A stretch of 64,000 nucleotides of DNA from Adenanthera pavonina (lineage: Eukaryota; Streptophyta; Magnoliopsida; Fabales; Fabaceae). The stretch is from assembly GCA_026686845.1 (NCBI GenBank), contig JAIVEN010000024.1, positions 7,427,501 to 7,491,500 of the forward strand, given 5' to 3'. Below, piece by piece: positions 1 through 12,877 of this stretch (position 1 is its first letter; each line of letters begins with the position of its first letter). A program made the translations under genes and the position numbers. A model generated the notes under the pieces. The model had not been told where the DNA came from and did not search any database. It saw only the letters and a program-made list of their open reading frames with translations.

Positions 1-1075
1 GTTTCTGATATACTGAAATTCAAATTTTGGTTGGTCAACAAACGAATTTCGAAGGAACCGAAGGTTAAAGCTTCCAACGTTAAAATACGAAGTTCGTCTG
101 TCCATAGAGTGAAATTCGAATTTTGAAACTTATAAAATATTTTCACAATGTGACATACGAATTTTCAAGAAGAAAGCTTTTCTGTAAATCGTGAACAGTA
201 TTTTCAATTTTCTACAGTACCCTCGAAATTCGAATTTTGGATGCCCAAAATTCGTCTGTCCATTGAAAGTTCAAAGAGGCACAGTAGATCACTTTCTTCG
301 AAATTCGAATTTTGACAGAGTGAAATTCGTCTGTCAGAGACCGGTTTTGAAACTTAATTTATTCTTGATCTTAGATGAACTTTAACATTGTTTCAGACGA
401 ATTTCTTCTATTTTCTCAAGTTGTGTTTTGTCTGAAATTCGAATTTTGAAAGAGTGAAATTCGTCTGTCTCAAAGAAGCTCCTTTCAGACTTATATGAAA
501 ATTCGAATGTTGCAAAGTCAAAGTTCGTCTGTCAGAGAGCATTTTTCAAACTCAATTTCTTCTTGATTTCAGATGAACTTTAACATAGTTTCAGACGAAT
601 TTCTTTGGTTTTCACAAATTGTATTTTGTCTGAAATTCGAATTTTGACTTTATGAAGTTCGTCTGTCACTAAAAAGGCTTCTTTCAGACTTGATGAAAAT
701 TCGAATTTTGGATGACCAAAATTCGTCTGACAGAGAGACATCTCTTAAAACTTATTTAGTTTTAGCTCGAAATTCGAATTTCCAAAGGTAAAGTTCAAAT
801 TTTCAACATGACAGTTCAGTTTAAACTTTCAAAATTCATTTGTTTGTGGGTGTTTTTCAAATAAGTCAAGATTTAACATAAAATCAAGGTTTGAAAACAT
901 CTTTTCTTCAAATCAAAATCTTTTATCCAATCATAACAAAAACCAAAGATCCTACAAAAGATCTAGCAGCAAATACTCTTCAAATTCTTCACTTGAAGCA
1001 CTTTGATCTCCTTTGATATCTTCAATCCAAGCTCTTGGATGTTGGTTTGGAATCATCAAAACTCTTGATTCAACA
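1..1075 (-). repeat. Partial LTR of Sirevirus-like family A
   Basis: This stretch aligns throughout with the right-hand 1070 bp or so of the two LTRs at 30234-31958 and 40368-42092. It carries the same alternating AAATTCGAATTTT and AAATTCGTCTGTC motifs and ends in the same CAACA terminus. The first 60 bases differ from the family A LTR at six sites, all transitions. No polypurine tract follows the terminus, unlike at 31959. It is therefore either the outer (5') LTR of a minus-strand element lying left of the window, or a solo LTR. Confidence 0.9.
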
Positions 1076-1620
1076 ATATTATATTTAAATTATACTTTGG
1101 GCCTATTTGTATGAACGGACTCAACCTATGTTGCCTAAGTACTTGAGGTTTATAGAATGAATAATTGAATTTTTCATTTAGAAAACTATTTTAACAATAT
1201 TTTTAAAATCAAATTAATCAAAATACTATTTTACACTTCCTAGTAAAGGATATATTTATTTTTTTCACATGTAACAAAGTAATTATTATTTTAGAATTTG
1301 AATGACTTAAGATCTAGTTTAGAAATTAAAAATATATTTCTTAAAAAATTTTAGAGCGCGCCATATTAAATTTTTAGCATAGAATTGCATTCTCTCACTT
1401 ATTGAAATATAAATTTAATGAATTTTAATCTCCACCCTTAATTATTATACATTTATTTGATTTTAATTTTTTTAGAATTTTGGGCCTACCGGCATCAAAT
1501 AATAAATATTGTTTTTATATGGGCATGGACAAGGCAACGAAATGTATTTTCTTTTAATACCATCTTTTTTTTTTTTTGCTAAATAATATCATCTTGTTAA
1601 AGTCACATAGTTTGTCTTCA
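1076..1620. other. AT-rich spacer, nothing recognised
   Basis: This is AT-rich sequence flanking the LTR. It has a poly-T run near 1567-1579, and I see no coding frame or terminal repeats. Confidence 0.6.
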
Positions 1621-1639
1621 TGGCAAGAGCTGAGAAACA

Positions 1640-2185
1640 AGTCAGCCTACCTCACAATGGGCTGGCCTACTACAGGCTCGTAAAAAATAGGCTGGGCGTG
1701 GGTTAGCTCGTTTTTTAGCGGGTTGGAATTTGCCCAACCCATGACCACCAAGGTGACTCGCCAACCCACCATACATTTATATATATTTTCCCAAGTTTTT
1801 TGACATTTAAATAATAACCTAAATAACAAATTTGAATGATAAAAAAAATAACACAATGGGTTCATAATCAAATTAGAAATAGAAACTATATAAACCACCA
1901 ATTCATCAAAATACATTAACACATACTAATAACCATTCATGTGAGTATCACAATTCAACAACATTAAATATGAAGTATGGGGTAATTCCAACTCAAAGTA
2001 TAAGGCAATTTTAGTTTCAAATTCCAATATTAAACAAAATCCACATGAAAAAATCCAAAAAAACAAACTAAATAGGCTAACTTGCCGGTTTATTGGGTTA
2101 ACCCGCTTAACCGACGAGTTAAGCGGTATGGGTTGAGAAAAGATATTCTCAATATGGGCTCTATTTTTCCCCAACACAAGACTGC
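1640..2185. repeat. Possible hAT-like non-autonomous relic
   Basis: Both edges are rich in GGGCTGGCC, GGGTTGG, AACCCGC and TTAACCCGC words (about 1655-1770 and 2090-2165) around an AT-rich core. The right edge carries TGGGCCACCCCAC and the left edge AATGGGCTGGCC. Such edges are typical of plant hAT-type miniature elements whose ends start near TAGGGGTGGG. I could not define exact termini or an 8-bp target duplication, so the boundaries and class are tentative. Confidence 0.3.
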
Positions 2186-2189
2186 TATA

Positions 2190-3465
2190 AAATGGGATAA
2201 AATGGGCCACCCCACGTGTTGAATCCTTTTTTCTCAACTCTAGTACCGTTTAAAACAAACAAACTTGCTTTGTAGGCTTCATTTGTTGACTGCATCTTCT
2301 TTGTTTATTATTGAATTACAATTGGATTGGTATATTTGCACGAAACTCATTTTGTATACCTTGCAACTCCATACTTTTTTTTTAATTTTATATTGATATT
2401 AATGATGTGAATGGCAATGTGAGCAACGCCTACAATGCCTATGGTTTCCAACGTTGGATACTCCATTCGAAGTAAATTTTTTGTAATTAGAACTCAACCA
2501 TACATGTCATCCTGTAGAAAACTTTAGGAACAACATATGACACTTGGGAGAAGGACTAATTTAAAAACTGGTATAAATTTATGAATTAATTAAATTATTA
2601 TTACTTTTTCTTTCAAGCTAAATTGATCCCAAGAATGTTATTAAAAATATTAAGATGTCAAACAAGTAAATTATAATTATATATATTGCATGTGCATGCG
2701 TGCGTGTATGATATATATTCCCTCCGATCCATATTATAGAGTATTTTATATAAGAAATTTCTGACACAAAATATAAAATATTAAATCTTTTTCCTTCTAT
2801 TTTATCCATATCTTTTAATTCTTTTCAATTTTTTATTTTTAATCCTACAATAATAATAGAATATGATATTGAACAAGAATAAAATAAAAAATATTAATAT
2901 TTTTTATATTAATTTTAGATAAAAAAATAATTTTTTTAATATATATATAATTAATATCAAATATGTTATAATGTGAATAAGAGGAAAATATATATATATA
3001 TATGTAAAGATGTTTCAATTCCCAATTCAAGTGGTAACGTACGTGCATGGTGGAAGATTTGCCAGGTGCTCATGGCTTTGGGTAGAGTGTTGCACAGGAT
3101 ACACCGGCTAAGGAAAAGTAGGTGAAGTTGCAAAACTGATATCAATCATTTCTTTGATATATTAATGTCCGCACCAGTAGAAATTTAAGCACCGACAAAC
3201 TTTACAAAATTTAAGAACGCTACCAACTATTCTTATTCATAATTTATAATATAACGTAGTTCCAATAATTTTATACTGTAACGGTTTCTTTTTATATGTT
3301 ATTTATTAATTTTATGGATAGATTAAAAAATATAATTAATATATTAAAATTTATTTTAAATTTTTCATATATCTTTAAATAAATAGATAAATAAAAAAAA
3401 ATAATTAATATTATTTTTAATTTTTAAAAGGATAGATAAGAGTATAAATAAAAAAATAGTAATTA
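2190..3465. other. AT-rich spacer with TA microsatellites
   Basis: This is very AT-rich intergenic DNA with short TA runs (2939-2948 and 2989-3003). The short open frames here have low-complexity Ile/Tyr/Phe composition and no family resemblance, so I treat them as chance. Confidence 0.6.
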
Positions 3466-3468
3466 ATA

Positions 3469-3883
3469 CTCACTCCACTTCAATTTATAGTGCACTTTTA
3501 ACTACTACACACGTACCAAGACAATGATTAGTAACCAAAATTTTTTTCCATTATTTTCCTAATTACTCTCATTTAATAATACTTCCTACATTAATAAATT
3601 GCAATCATTCTCTTATTCATTCTTTTTTCCGAGTTCCCATGGGTCATCGACCATCGTGAAGAGTGAGACTTTTGGGAAAAACTCTCCTTCATTCATTTAT
3701 GATTTGACCAAACCATTAAAAAATTTTCATTAAATGTATTGGTAACCGTAGAATATATGAGTTTACTTATTAGGGGTAATACTAGAAAGATAATAAAAAA
3801 AACACAATATAATCCGCATAGTGCACTATATTTTGAAACATGAATTTCTCATAATAGTGCACTATATAACGTAACGGAGGGAG
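3469..3883. mobile_element. Probable Stowaway-like MITE
   Basis: The left end reads CTCACTCCACTTCAATTTAT with TA in front. The right end reads ATATAACGTAACGGAGGGAG, the inverted complement of a CTCCCTCCGTTACG-type end. Both ends carry TATAGTGCAC on the inner side of the terminal repeat. The body is AT-rich and non-coding. A further GAGGGAGTATA at about 3957-3967 suggests a second or composite end. The TA target duplication is not clean on the right. Confidence 0.45.
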
Positions 3884-6360
3884 AATTATTTTAGAATTTG
3901 AAAGTGGTAGATAAATAGAAATAAAAATTTTCTTAAAAAGTGATAGATAAAAAAATAGAGGGAGTATAACTTCGGGAAATTTTATTACATTCTTAAATTG
4001 AAAAAAAAAAACCAAAAATCTCATTTTTTACATCTATTTATTCCATTTATTTCTATTACTCTAACAGAAGTTATAAGACTAATTATTAAATAAATTAAGG
4101 ATAAAAAGGATAAATCAATACACGACACCTCATATTATGGATAAAAAAAATCTCTCCAAACATCTTATAATATGAACTAAAGAAAGTGCAAAATATTTGA
4201 TACATTTTCTCTAGTTTTAAATATAAGTCGCTTAGGAAAAAATTTCCATTATCTTGTTTTTGCCATAGAATTTCCATTGTCAAAAAAATACGTCATGTTT
4301 AAATTATTAAATAATTTTTTTCATAAATATTCCTAATTAATTAGATGAAGAGAGAGATATTATAGAAAAGAATAAATTTATGATTGGAAAAATACAACAT
4401 TTAATTAGGGGCTAATATGAAAAATAAATTAAATTTGAAACAAATTTAAAAAGTTTAACAACTTTTTATAACATACCTAAAATAGTTAAACGTTATTTAT
4501 ATTTAAAATATATTTTAAACCGAAAATTGAATGAGTTATAAACAGCTTCAGCTATCATTCCACTGTAATTTTTTGCTAAGTATCAGATATGGTGTACGAA
4601 ACCTGCTTTTCTGGCATTTTCCAAGGAGATCAATTAGTTTTGGACTTGATCTCTTGTCTTACCACTTTCTTGCTCCTTCTTCTTCTATTTAACTCTTGTA
4701 TCAACTTTTTGTTATTATAATAATTTTATAGAACTGTTTTACCGGATTAACAAAAAAAAAAGAGAAACCTGCTTTTCTGGCTAGATATCTACCATGCAAA
4801 TACAAATTAATTCGACTCAGTTTATTTGAATTTATAATTAGATCTAGGATATATATTGTTGCTTAAAAGTGATTCGACTCATATTGTCTGGATTATCAAA
4901 GATTGCCTACGGCATGTTCGGTAACTTCTGGAAATTCCATTATATAATAATGATATGTAATATTTATTATATAGGAAATTTATTATATACTTATTATCCT
5001 TATTTAACCGCAACTATTTTTATTTTATTTTATTTAAATATATAAAAATTATATATCTTACATATATAAAATAATTTTTATTATTTTTTATTTATTTTGT
5101 TTTACATATTAAATAGGACCTTAACTTTTGTTAATTGAGTAAATCAAAGAGAGAAGTTCAAGATAGTTTGTTATAAAATCGAAATCGGAAAAAGAAAAAA
5201 CTTGTTCAAAGATCTCTGTGTGATTTATTTTTCATTGGGCAAAAAAAAAATGTTTTATCTCTATCACCATACCCGAAGTTTCTTTAATTAAAAAAAATTA
5301 CTACTCCCTTCTTTTCAAAACAATTGTTATTTTGAGATTTTTTTCTTATTTTAAAATAATTATTACTTTATAATTTTTAAGAGAGTATTAATTATTTCCT
5401 CACAAATAATGGGATTAGATACACAAATTCTGTCTGGGAAAGCATTTGGAAATGGCCAATTTGTGAGAAAGTTAAATATTTATTATAACAATGTGAACAC
5501 CTTATTTTGTCTGGATATTAAATCAATTAAAATTTAAAATAAAATAACTTAAAATAATTCAAAATATGAAAGAAAAAATATTTAAAAGCTGAAAGAAACC
5601 AAAATCCTTTTTAATTGGCTAAATTAGTAAATATCTTCATAAATGCAAATTCTAAAAACAATAATAATAAAAATCAATAAAAAAATTAAAATTAAAATCA
5701 AAATCCAAACCACTCTCTAAGTTTCAGAACCAATCTCTGAATAAAAATTCTTTTCAGAATTTTCAATTTAAAAACAAATTATTCATCTTTTAAAAATTTG
5801 TAACTTGTTTTTAGAAAAGATAAAACTCTCTTTATCACATAAAGCAGATAATCAGTAAAAAAAGGGAACTAAAAAAAAAGAAGAGAAAAAATAGAGTTTG
5901 GGCTTAAGTATGGACTAAATGCTGGTGGCCCAATCTTCCAAACCCCAAAGCCAAAAAAAAATACTAACAAAAATATAATAATAATGAATAAAAAAACACA
6001 AAATTTTGGATTGAAATGTGGATTCAGCGTTTTAGCCCAAACAACCATGAGCCCAATTGAGAGGTGCTTGTGGACAAGAGCAGAGGGAGGCTCAAGCATA
6101 AGACAGAGAAGGCGAGAGTGAGAGATAGGGGCAAGCCGATTCCAATCCAAGCGAGAGACAAAGAGGGAGAGCTCAGGGTAGAAATGACAAAGAAATCCCT
6201 CTACTACTCTGTACCCAGTACTGCAAAGTCGTAAGGCGAGAGCAATCAAGGTATATGAAATTGGATGAAGAGTTAGGGCAGAGGGTGCATGAAATTGGGG
6301 ACAAGAGGATGCAAGACAACAATCACGCGATTGGATCTTTTGACTGTAAGCCACTCGCTA
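3884..6360. other. AT-rich spacer; no supported gene
   Basis: No protein family is visible on either strand. The 161-codon minus-strand frame at 5869-6354 reads a GA-rich plus-strand stretch backwards, giving Ser/Leu/Cys-rich low-complexity protein, so I do not call it. Confidence 0.55.
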
Positions 6361-6740
6361 GAATTTTATAAAAAGGATTAGAGGACAAGTGCAGTGGAGA
6401 CGCCAAAAAGAAACCCTAGAATTTGTAACAGAAAAAGAGAGATGATGAGAGCCAAAAAACTAAGAAAGAAAAGAGAGCACCAAAAGTGAGAAGCTAAGGA
6501 ATTGGAGAGAGACTAAGAAGAAGAAGAAACCCTAAGGAAACAGAGGAATTGACACTGAAAGGAAGAGACAGAGGAGGGAGAGTATAGCATGAGCAAGGAA
6601 GGAGGAGAGACTTGCCAAAACGAAGTGGAATGAAGATTGAAAGCCAAGTTCAAGTTACTAATCTTTCCCTTAGTTGTTGTGATCATCAAGAATGCCAGAG
6701 GAATTGAAAATCGATTCACAAAAGCTTCGGTTTGGTAAAT
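6361..6740 (+). promoter_or_regulatory. Promoter-like patch with leader exon signature
   Basis: A TATA-type sequence (TATAAAAAGG, 6367-6376) is followed by a long GA-rich tract. The tract holds two AAACCCTA telo-box words (6411-6418 and 6527-6534), which are typical of plant 5' leaders. At 6734-6736 a G/GTAAAT could be a splice donor, and a T-rich intron-like stretch follows. No coding exon can be identified downstream. It may be the remnant of a gene's non-coding first exon or the leader of an unrecognised repeat. Confidence 0.3.
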
Positions 6741-7720
6741 ATCACTTCCCAATTTTTTTGTTTCACATTTTACTAAGCTTAGAGCTAGTTTTTATCAATG
6801 CCCTGTCTCTATACTCATTGAGCTTTGTCAATTTAAAAAAATAGAAAAAAAAAACAAAAGCACATCCTCTGGATTATAGTATGTTCAGGTTTGATCATTA
6901 GGGGACTTTTCTTTTTTAGCTTCTCTGTTCTCTATTGATGTTAGGTCTCAGATTATGTATTCATCCGGTTTAAGAAAAATGCTTGCTTAGTCTATTTGCT
7001 ATTGAAATCTTGTTGCTACTGTATTGGCTATTAAACATGGTTGATTATGTACGTTGACTATTAGAAAGTTAATGTATTATGTCCAATGAGTCTACATTTG
7101 AAAGGTAGAATTATTTTTAGTCATGAACATGTTTCATCTTGATAATAATGGTCACTGGAGGGAATCTTTGGAGTGAGTTTGGTTTGAAGAAAGGATTAGT
7201 CCATAGAGAATATTAGTATGTGAAATTTTCATCTTGATAATAAGTGTGATATGTGAAAATTTTCTAGCATAGGAAATGAGATTCTGCTATGAGTGTTATG
7301 TTGTTAGGAACTATGGCTATCAATTTTGTGATGAGATTCATTGTTGCTATTCTATGTTCATGTTAACTTGTTTGCATTTGGGATGATTCTTAGTACTCTA
7401 ATGGTAAACTAGTTTAGTTACCCACTAAATCTTAATCTTATTTTGCCATTTAGATTTGTCTTCTTTTTGTTAAACAATTCATGAATAAAAAATGAATGAT
7501 TACCTTTTCTAAAAGTTTGTCATAAAGGCTTTTTGAACTTTCATAGAGTCTTAAAACAATTACACCATGTGAACCTATGGAGCTACATGAGTATATTAAA
7601 AGGTTTGCTCATAACATTTCTAATGGTATATCTAGTAAAAAAAAATTTCCTAAAAAACTAATAGAAATAATAATAAGATATATAAATATAATAAGTAAAA
7701 ATATTTTAAGCTAATTATAG
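6741..7720. other. No recognisable feature
   Basis: The composition is intron-like or intergenic, with T-rich and AT-rich tracts. I see no conserved coding frame, terminal repeat or RNA gene. Confidence 0.5.
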
Positions 7721-7724
7721 TATA

Positions 7725-8335
7725 GGAGGTTTTTGAACCCACGCAGGTACACGAGTTAATCACTTTGTCATGTGAAATGATAAGTCCACGCAGGCATATA
7801 AGTTAAGTCAAGTAACTTATGTTTATTAAAATAAATAACCTTTTTTTTTTAAATTTCTCTTTGAAAGAAAATATATTTCAAAATGTTTTGAATAAATAAA
7901 ATAACATTTTCTGATTTCTTGTTTTAAAAAATAATAATATAAAATAATAATAATATTACATAATAAAACCTTTATATCATGAAAAATAATTAGTTAAATA
8001 ATGATACCTCAGAGGTTTTGGAACTTCCGCTAGTATCTTAGTTAACCGTGTTGTCACGTGAGATGATAAGTTCACGTAGATGTATCGATTAAGCTACACG
8101 TAAATTTATTAAAATATATAGCAATTATTTGTAAGGTGGTTTTCTTTTAAGAAAATAATAATATTTCATCTAAAAAATATAATAATAATGATAATGATGA
8201 TGATGCTTTCTAAATCATTACTTCAAAATACATATTAAAACCTTTATACTATGGAGATTTTTAAAGTTTTCATAGGTACTTAAGGAATTCGTCTATTAGA
8301 TATGATGACGAGTCTACAGTAGGTAGATTGATTTT
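7725..8335. repeat. Degenerate tandem repeat, three units
   Basis: Three related blocks begin near 7727 (GGAGGTTTTTGAACCCACGC), 8010 (AGAGGTTTTGGAACTTCCGC) and 8252 (GGAGATTTTTAAAGTTTTCA). In each, the opening is followed by a line like TGTCATGTGAAATGATAAGT or its variants (TGTCACGTGAGATGATAAGT in unit 2), and then by an AATAATAAT-rich filler. Spacing is about 280 and 240 bp. The first two units match well and the third is strongly decayed. Function is unknown. Confidence 0.5.
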
Positions 8336-9124
8336 ATTTTTATAAAATAAATAAAAAAATAATAAAAATAAAAAAGAATTCCCCAAAAATACTAAAAAAA
8401 GAAATATATTTTCAAAAGCCAAAAAAATAAAAGTATTTTCATAAATTAAATAAAAATAAGAGTAACTAAGTGAAGTTAAATTGTCTCTTTGCAAATTAAA
8501 ACACACCAACCCAAATTTTAGAAAATATTTTTGTTTATAAAAATGGTAAATTATTTTTAATTAACTTTCTCTTATTACAAAATTATAATTTAAAAAATAT
8601 CAACTCACTAACACCTATTTCTATCCCAAACTACGTGGACTTTTATTCCTATCGCAAGGTACGTATGCCTTAAACTCTGATCCTGGATTAAGTCTACCCT
8701 TGTAAATAAATAAATCTTTTTCTATTTTGTTTTCTTAATTTTCTAAATTTTCTTAATTCCTTTTCTTTATTTAGTTTTCTAAATCTAATTTTTCTTTTTT
8801 TTTTTCCTTTTTAATCTTTATTTTTATATGTGAATGATTGATACAAGGATAACCAAAATACTTTTAAAGTCATATTAATTTGTACAATCAACTTAAGGTA
8901 ATAGTTCTTAGGAACGAGTGTCTTGGGGTGCCTAATATTTTCCCTATGTACAATTGACTCCTGAACCCATATCTATTTTTGGAGACCATCCTTACCATTC
9001 TAAATTGGTTTTTCAAGATTTTCCTTAAAATTTTGGTGGTGACTCCTGGCAAGTCTGTTTCCATTCGAAAACCTGATTTATCTTCTTCTTTTTTTCCTTT
9101 TCCACATACTACCACGTCGTATTT

Positions 9125-10405
9125 CTGGGTGCGATAGGAAAGCTTCCATTGAGAGACTCCCGTCCAACTACCTTAGAGTTAATAGAGGTCTCACTATGAG
9201 TGCTGAGTGTCCTTTTGAATTTCATAGTGAGGAGAACACTTTACACATTCTTAAATATTGCCAAGTGGCCAGGAGAGTATGGTTGTCTGTTTTGCACACT
9301 AACTATATACTCTTTCCAGTCCATATTATAAGGGTTCTTCTAAATTTGGTCCAAAAGATAAGGGGTTGTGTAATTTTTAATAGAAGTTTGCCTTTTTTTA
9401 CCCCTATTGATTATCATCTCGTAAGTTGAAAAAAAGAGAGAGAGAGAATAAATTTTCAAAACAACTTTTATTAGTAATTAATAGGGGTACAATTGGAATG
9501 TTGTGTTTTTTTAAGAATTTTAAGATGTGCAACTAAATTTTCTTAATAAGTGTAAAGCAATTGGAAAGCCTTTATAATATGGATTGAAGGGAGTACCTAG
9601 TTTCTTCTTTTGTAATTTGGATTATTGGATTAAATGGAATGCCTACCATGGCGTCGGCTCAGAAGAGTTTGAAAGATGGAACTGGTGAAAGGTTTTTGGT
9701 TTTGTCTATTGGAACCTATGGAGATCAAGATGCAAATGAGCTATAGAAGGTGCCCAACACAACTCTAGACAAATCAAATATGCCTATGTCCATAGGTTGG
9801 TAGAAGATGCCACTATTAGGAATTTCAAGCAAAGAATCCTCCAAGTCGAGGATACTAAAAATTCTGGATGGAAGGCTCCACCGCAAAATTATGTGAAAGT
9901 ATATGTGGATGGCTCGGCAGACATCCAAGGTCATGCAGCTTGTGGAGGAATTGTTAGAGATGAGGGAGGACGCTGGCTCATTACAAAGCCTTGGTTTCCT
10001 TCCAAATACAGTAGTAGAGCTATTAGCAATCTTGACAGGTTTGCAAATATGTAAACAAAGAGGTTGGAATAAGCTCGTCATTTATTCTGATGTAGTTGAA
10101 GCTCTCAACCTTATTTAGAGAGACAGATATGATAATCATCCTCTTAGTATTGAGATTAAAGAAGTGAGATCTCTAGTGTACATCAATTGGAACATAGAAC
10201 TCCATTTGATTGGCAAGGAAAACTTGAAATATGCGGACTACCTCACGAGACATGCATACAGGGAATCTAATAATTGTGTTATATATTTTGGAGGATGTTC
10301 CTCAGGAGTGTGTTGCCTTACTTCATTAGTGTGCTCCCAATGGAGCATTTTTGTTTCTCTATGTAATTTCAAGCTTCCTTGCCTTTCTCATTTAAAAAAA
10401 ATGGA
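9125..10405 (+). pseudogene. LINE 3'-end relic (zinc-binding RT tail + RNase H)
   Basis: From about 9151 the plus strand reads ERLPSNYLRVNRG followed by SEENTLHILKYCQVARRVW. This matches the zf-RVT module after plant L1-type reverse transcriptases (compare ET.LH.L..C..A..VW). From about 9890 it reads YVDGSADIQGHAACGGIVRD, the first catalytic-Asp motif of the plant RNase H (RVT_3) domain. The domain continues in another frame as ELLAILTGLQICKQRG, then VIYSDVVEALNLI, then the W..E..LIGKEN..YAD terminal motif, in which the usual His is Leu. At least one frameshift (near 9990) and several stops break it. A short A run at 10393-10400 could be the tail. Confidence 0.7.
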
Positions 10406-10765
10406 GAGCATTAATTATAGTTGGATAAATTTATTCTTCTGTAATAATGAATAAAGAGAAAACATTAAGAAGTACTATATAATTAATAAGAGTATAATAG
10501 TAAAATATAATTAAACTTTATTATTTTTAGGCTATTTATTAGTTTTTTTAATTTGTTTACATAACTTCAAAATGACAATTGGATCAAAATGGAGGGAGTA
10601 ATATGTAAAACGAAATTTTCACAAACAATAATGAGATATTTGGATAGTTAACAAAACTGGTAGGTAATCATTTTGTATCATTGTATATGAGAATGAAAGT
10701 TGACTAAAAGAAGTGTTGGAATATGTGTCATTCCATCTATTTCATAAATGAATGTTGATCATATA
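10406..10765. other. AT-rich spacer
   Basis: This holds a Stowaway-like word (GGAGGGAGTAATAT near 10590) but no complete element or gene. Confidence 0.45.
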
Positions 10766-10935
10766 CTACTCCCTCCTTCTTTCCTATATTATAATGACAT
10801 TTTATAAAAATCATACATATTAAGAAAGATAATTAAAATAAGTTGGGAGTATTGATTTTAAAAAAAAAATGTTATGATCCCAAAAGTGACATTCATTCAT
10901 ATTAATCAAAATATCAAAAAGATAGAGAGGATATT
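10766..10935. mobile_element. Left half of a MITE split by the outer LTR
   Basis: The left end reads CTACTCCCTCCTTCTTTCCT and runs into TATATTATAATGACATTTTATAAAA. The inverted complement of 25430-25498 reads TTCATCCGTCTTATATTATAAG and runs into ACTTTTTATAAAA, so the two look like opposite ends of one Stowaway-type element. The solo LTR starting at 10936 would have inserted inside it. Confidence 0.4.
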
Positions 10936-12877
10936 TGTAACAACCTACCTCCGAGAAGTCCCAAAACACTGCCTCAAACTTCAAAAACCTCGAAAACAGG
11001 CCAAACAGAATAAATCCGTTCTAGAGCCATGGCCTCAACAGTGCCGTCACGGCCTCTAAGAAGTAGAATGGTGTGCCACTGTGGCCAAGCTTATGGTGCT
11101 GCGATGCCCGTTTCAGTAACCATATTAGCAAATTGCTGTTTTTTTGACTAAAGTTCCGATACACATAACTTCTTACTTTGACCTTCAATTAACCTAATTT
11201 CAACTCCTATAGGTTACTTTCATCCCAATCTAACCATAGACACCAATTTCATCTCAATCCAACTCCATATGGAGATTTTGGATATCCATGACCATTTTGA
11301 CCAAAACTTACAACAAATCTCCTCCAATTGCCACCAAAGGCAATTTGGCACTCAAGGACCATTTACATAAGTCCTATTTGGCTCAACTAACCTGTCCAAG
11401 GAGGTTTCACCCCAGAGGAACTACTCTTCCAGGATTTGGCCCCCTTGAACCCCAATTCCACCAAATGGGTTACATGCCTAAAACACATATACTAGGCCTA
11501 AAATCACCTTTGGGCCCACACGTATGGCTATTCTAGCTCACAAACCCACACTCCAACAATACTAACGCATGCTGGGGTCCAAACCATCCTCACACACCTA
11601 TAAACCTTACGCAGCACACATCATCTATCATCACCAACACAATCACATAATCATCTATATCATCCAAACATCATCATCATCATCATTCTATCAACATCAT
11701 CATATCACATACAAAGCAATACCCCAGGATGCTCATACAAACATCAAGCCACAACAACCTGCTTGATACAATATTACATAAACTGAATGGTAGGCTACCC
11801 ATTACACCAGGTATTCTTGAGGACAGAGAGGATTATAACTCCTTAGTCTTCTCCAGGCTAGTGTCAGAGTCTTCACCTGAAATGTTAGTCATGGGTGGTG
11901 TAAGATAGAATCTTAGTAATCGGGACAATCAAACACATACAATAATATCATAAATACCACACATATATGTAAATGATGTAATACGGTGAAAAATGCTATG
12001 GTGTGCATATCTCCCTCATACACGGCTAGAACCACAAGCTAGTGTCATCATAGGACATTTCAATAGGTGACTTACTTCCAACAGCTGGTGAAGACTGATT
12101 CCGGGACATCATCAAGCTCACCTCACACCAGTGCACCTGGCCAAAGGTCACACTAATGCTTGGACTGTGGCTCTCTTTCTCCTGAACCACCCGAATTGGT
12201 GGTGATTTAGGGAAGGTACAATCTACTTCCACTTAGCTCTCCTAGCCATAAGAGAGGATTAAGTAGCAAGGATGTTCCATCCTATCACCATATCATATCA
12301 TCATCATATCATATAGTCCACTGCCACCTGGCTCTCCTGGCCATAGAAGAGGATTTAGTAGCAAGGATCTTTCATCATATCATCATATCTTATGTCATCA
12401 CCTCCTCTCAATCCACCACATCTCACTATGCTCATGGGGTGGTGATGTACATGCCATGCTAACATGCCTCAACAATATAAAATCAACATCATAATCATCA
12501 TCATGGTCATGCTAGCATGTAATCATACATGGATGCCATAATCACATATATACATATACAATATCACACTCATTATCATCATCATATACAAGTAACTCAT
12601 CTAACCATGTGCATACCACAATATATAGAAAAACCATATACATACACATAATGATATCGTGGTATGAATGGAGACATGCATATATATATATATCAACATA
12701 TAACGCATATATTACAAACATTTGATTACCTTGGATTACTGACACCACGCACACAGGGGATTAGGAAAGCCTCCAGAGCACCCATCACGAACCATACACT
12801 TCTAGTTAGCCAATTAACTACTACAATAACACAATACTTTTAGTTAATCCTATGCACAATCATTCCAAAACTCATAA
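10936..12877. mobile_element. Outer solo LTR, left part (Gypsy-type ends)
   Basis: The segment begins TGTAACAACC. Its partner at 24717-25365 ends GGTTGTTACA, giving imperfect inverted TG...CA termini of the kind seen in plant Gypsy chromovirus LTRs. Flanking 5-mers are ATATT (10931-10935) and ATTTT (25366-25370), a 4/5 target duplication. Without the inner copia element the LTR would be about 2.6 kb, close to the 2557-bp solo LTR at 44058. It is non-coding, with CATCAT-rich microsatellite near 11620-11710. Confidence 0.65.
12220..12402. repeat. Tandem duplication of about 90 bp inside the outer LTR
   Basis: Two adjacent copies share CCACTTAGCTCTCCTAGCCA / CCACCTGGCTCTCCTGGCCA, then AGAGGATTAAGTAGCAAGGAT / AGAGGATTTAGTAGCAAGGAT and ATCATATCATC tails. 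The copies start about 97 bp apart, at about 12221 and 12318. No function is apparent. Confidence 0.7.

Noticed and set aside
5869..6354. 161-codon minus-strand open frame
   Set aside because: Its composition is low-complexity, it is antisense to a GA-rich plus-strand tract, and it has no family motif or conserved start context.
11288..11766. Short open frames in the outer LTR
   Set aside because: They are His/Pro-rich translations of CAT-type repeats without homology.
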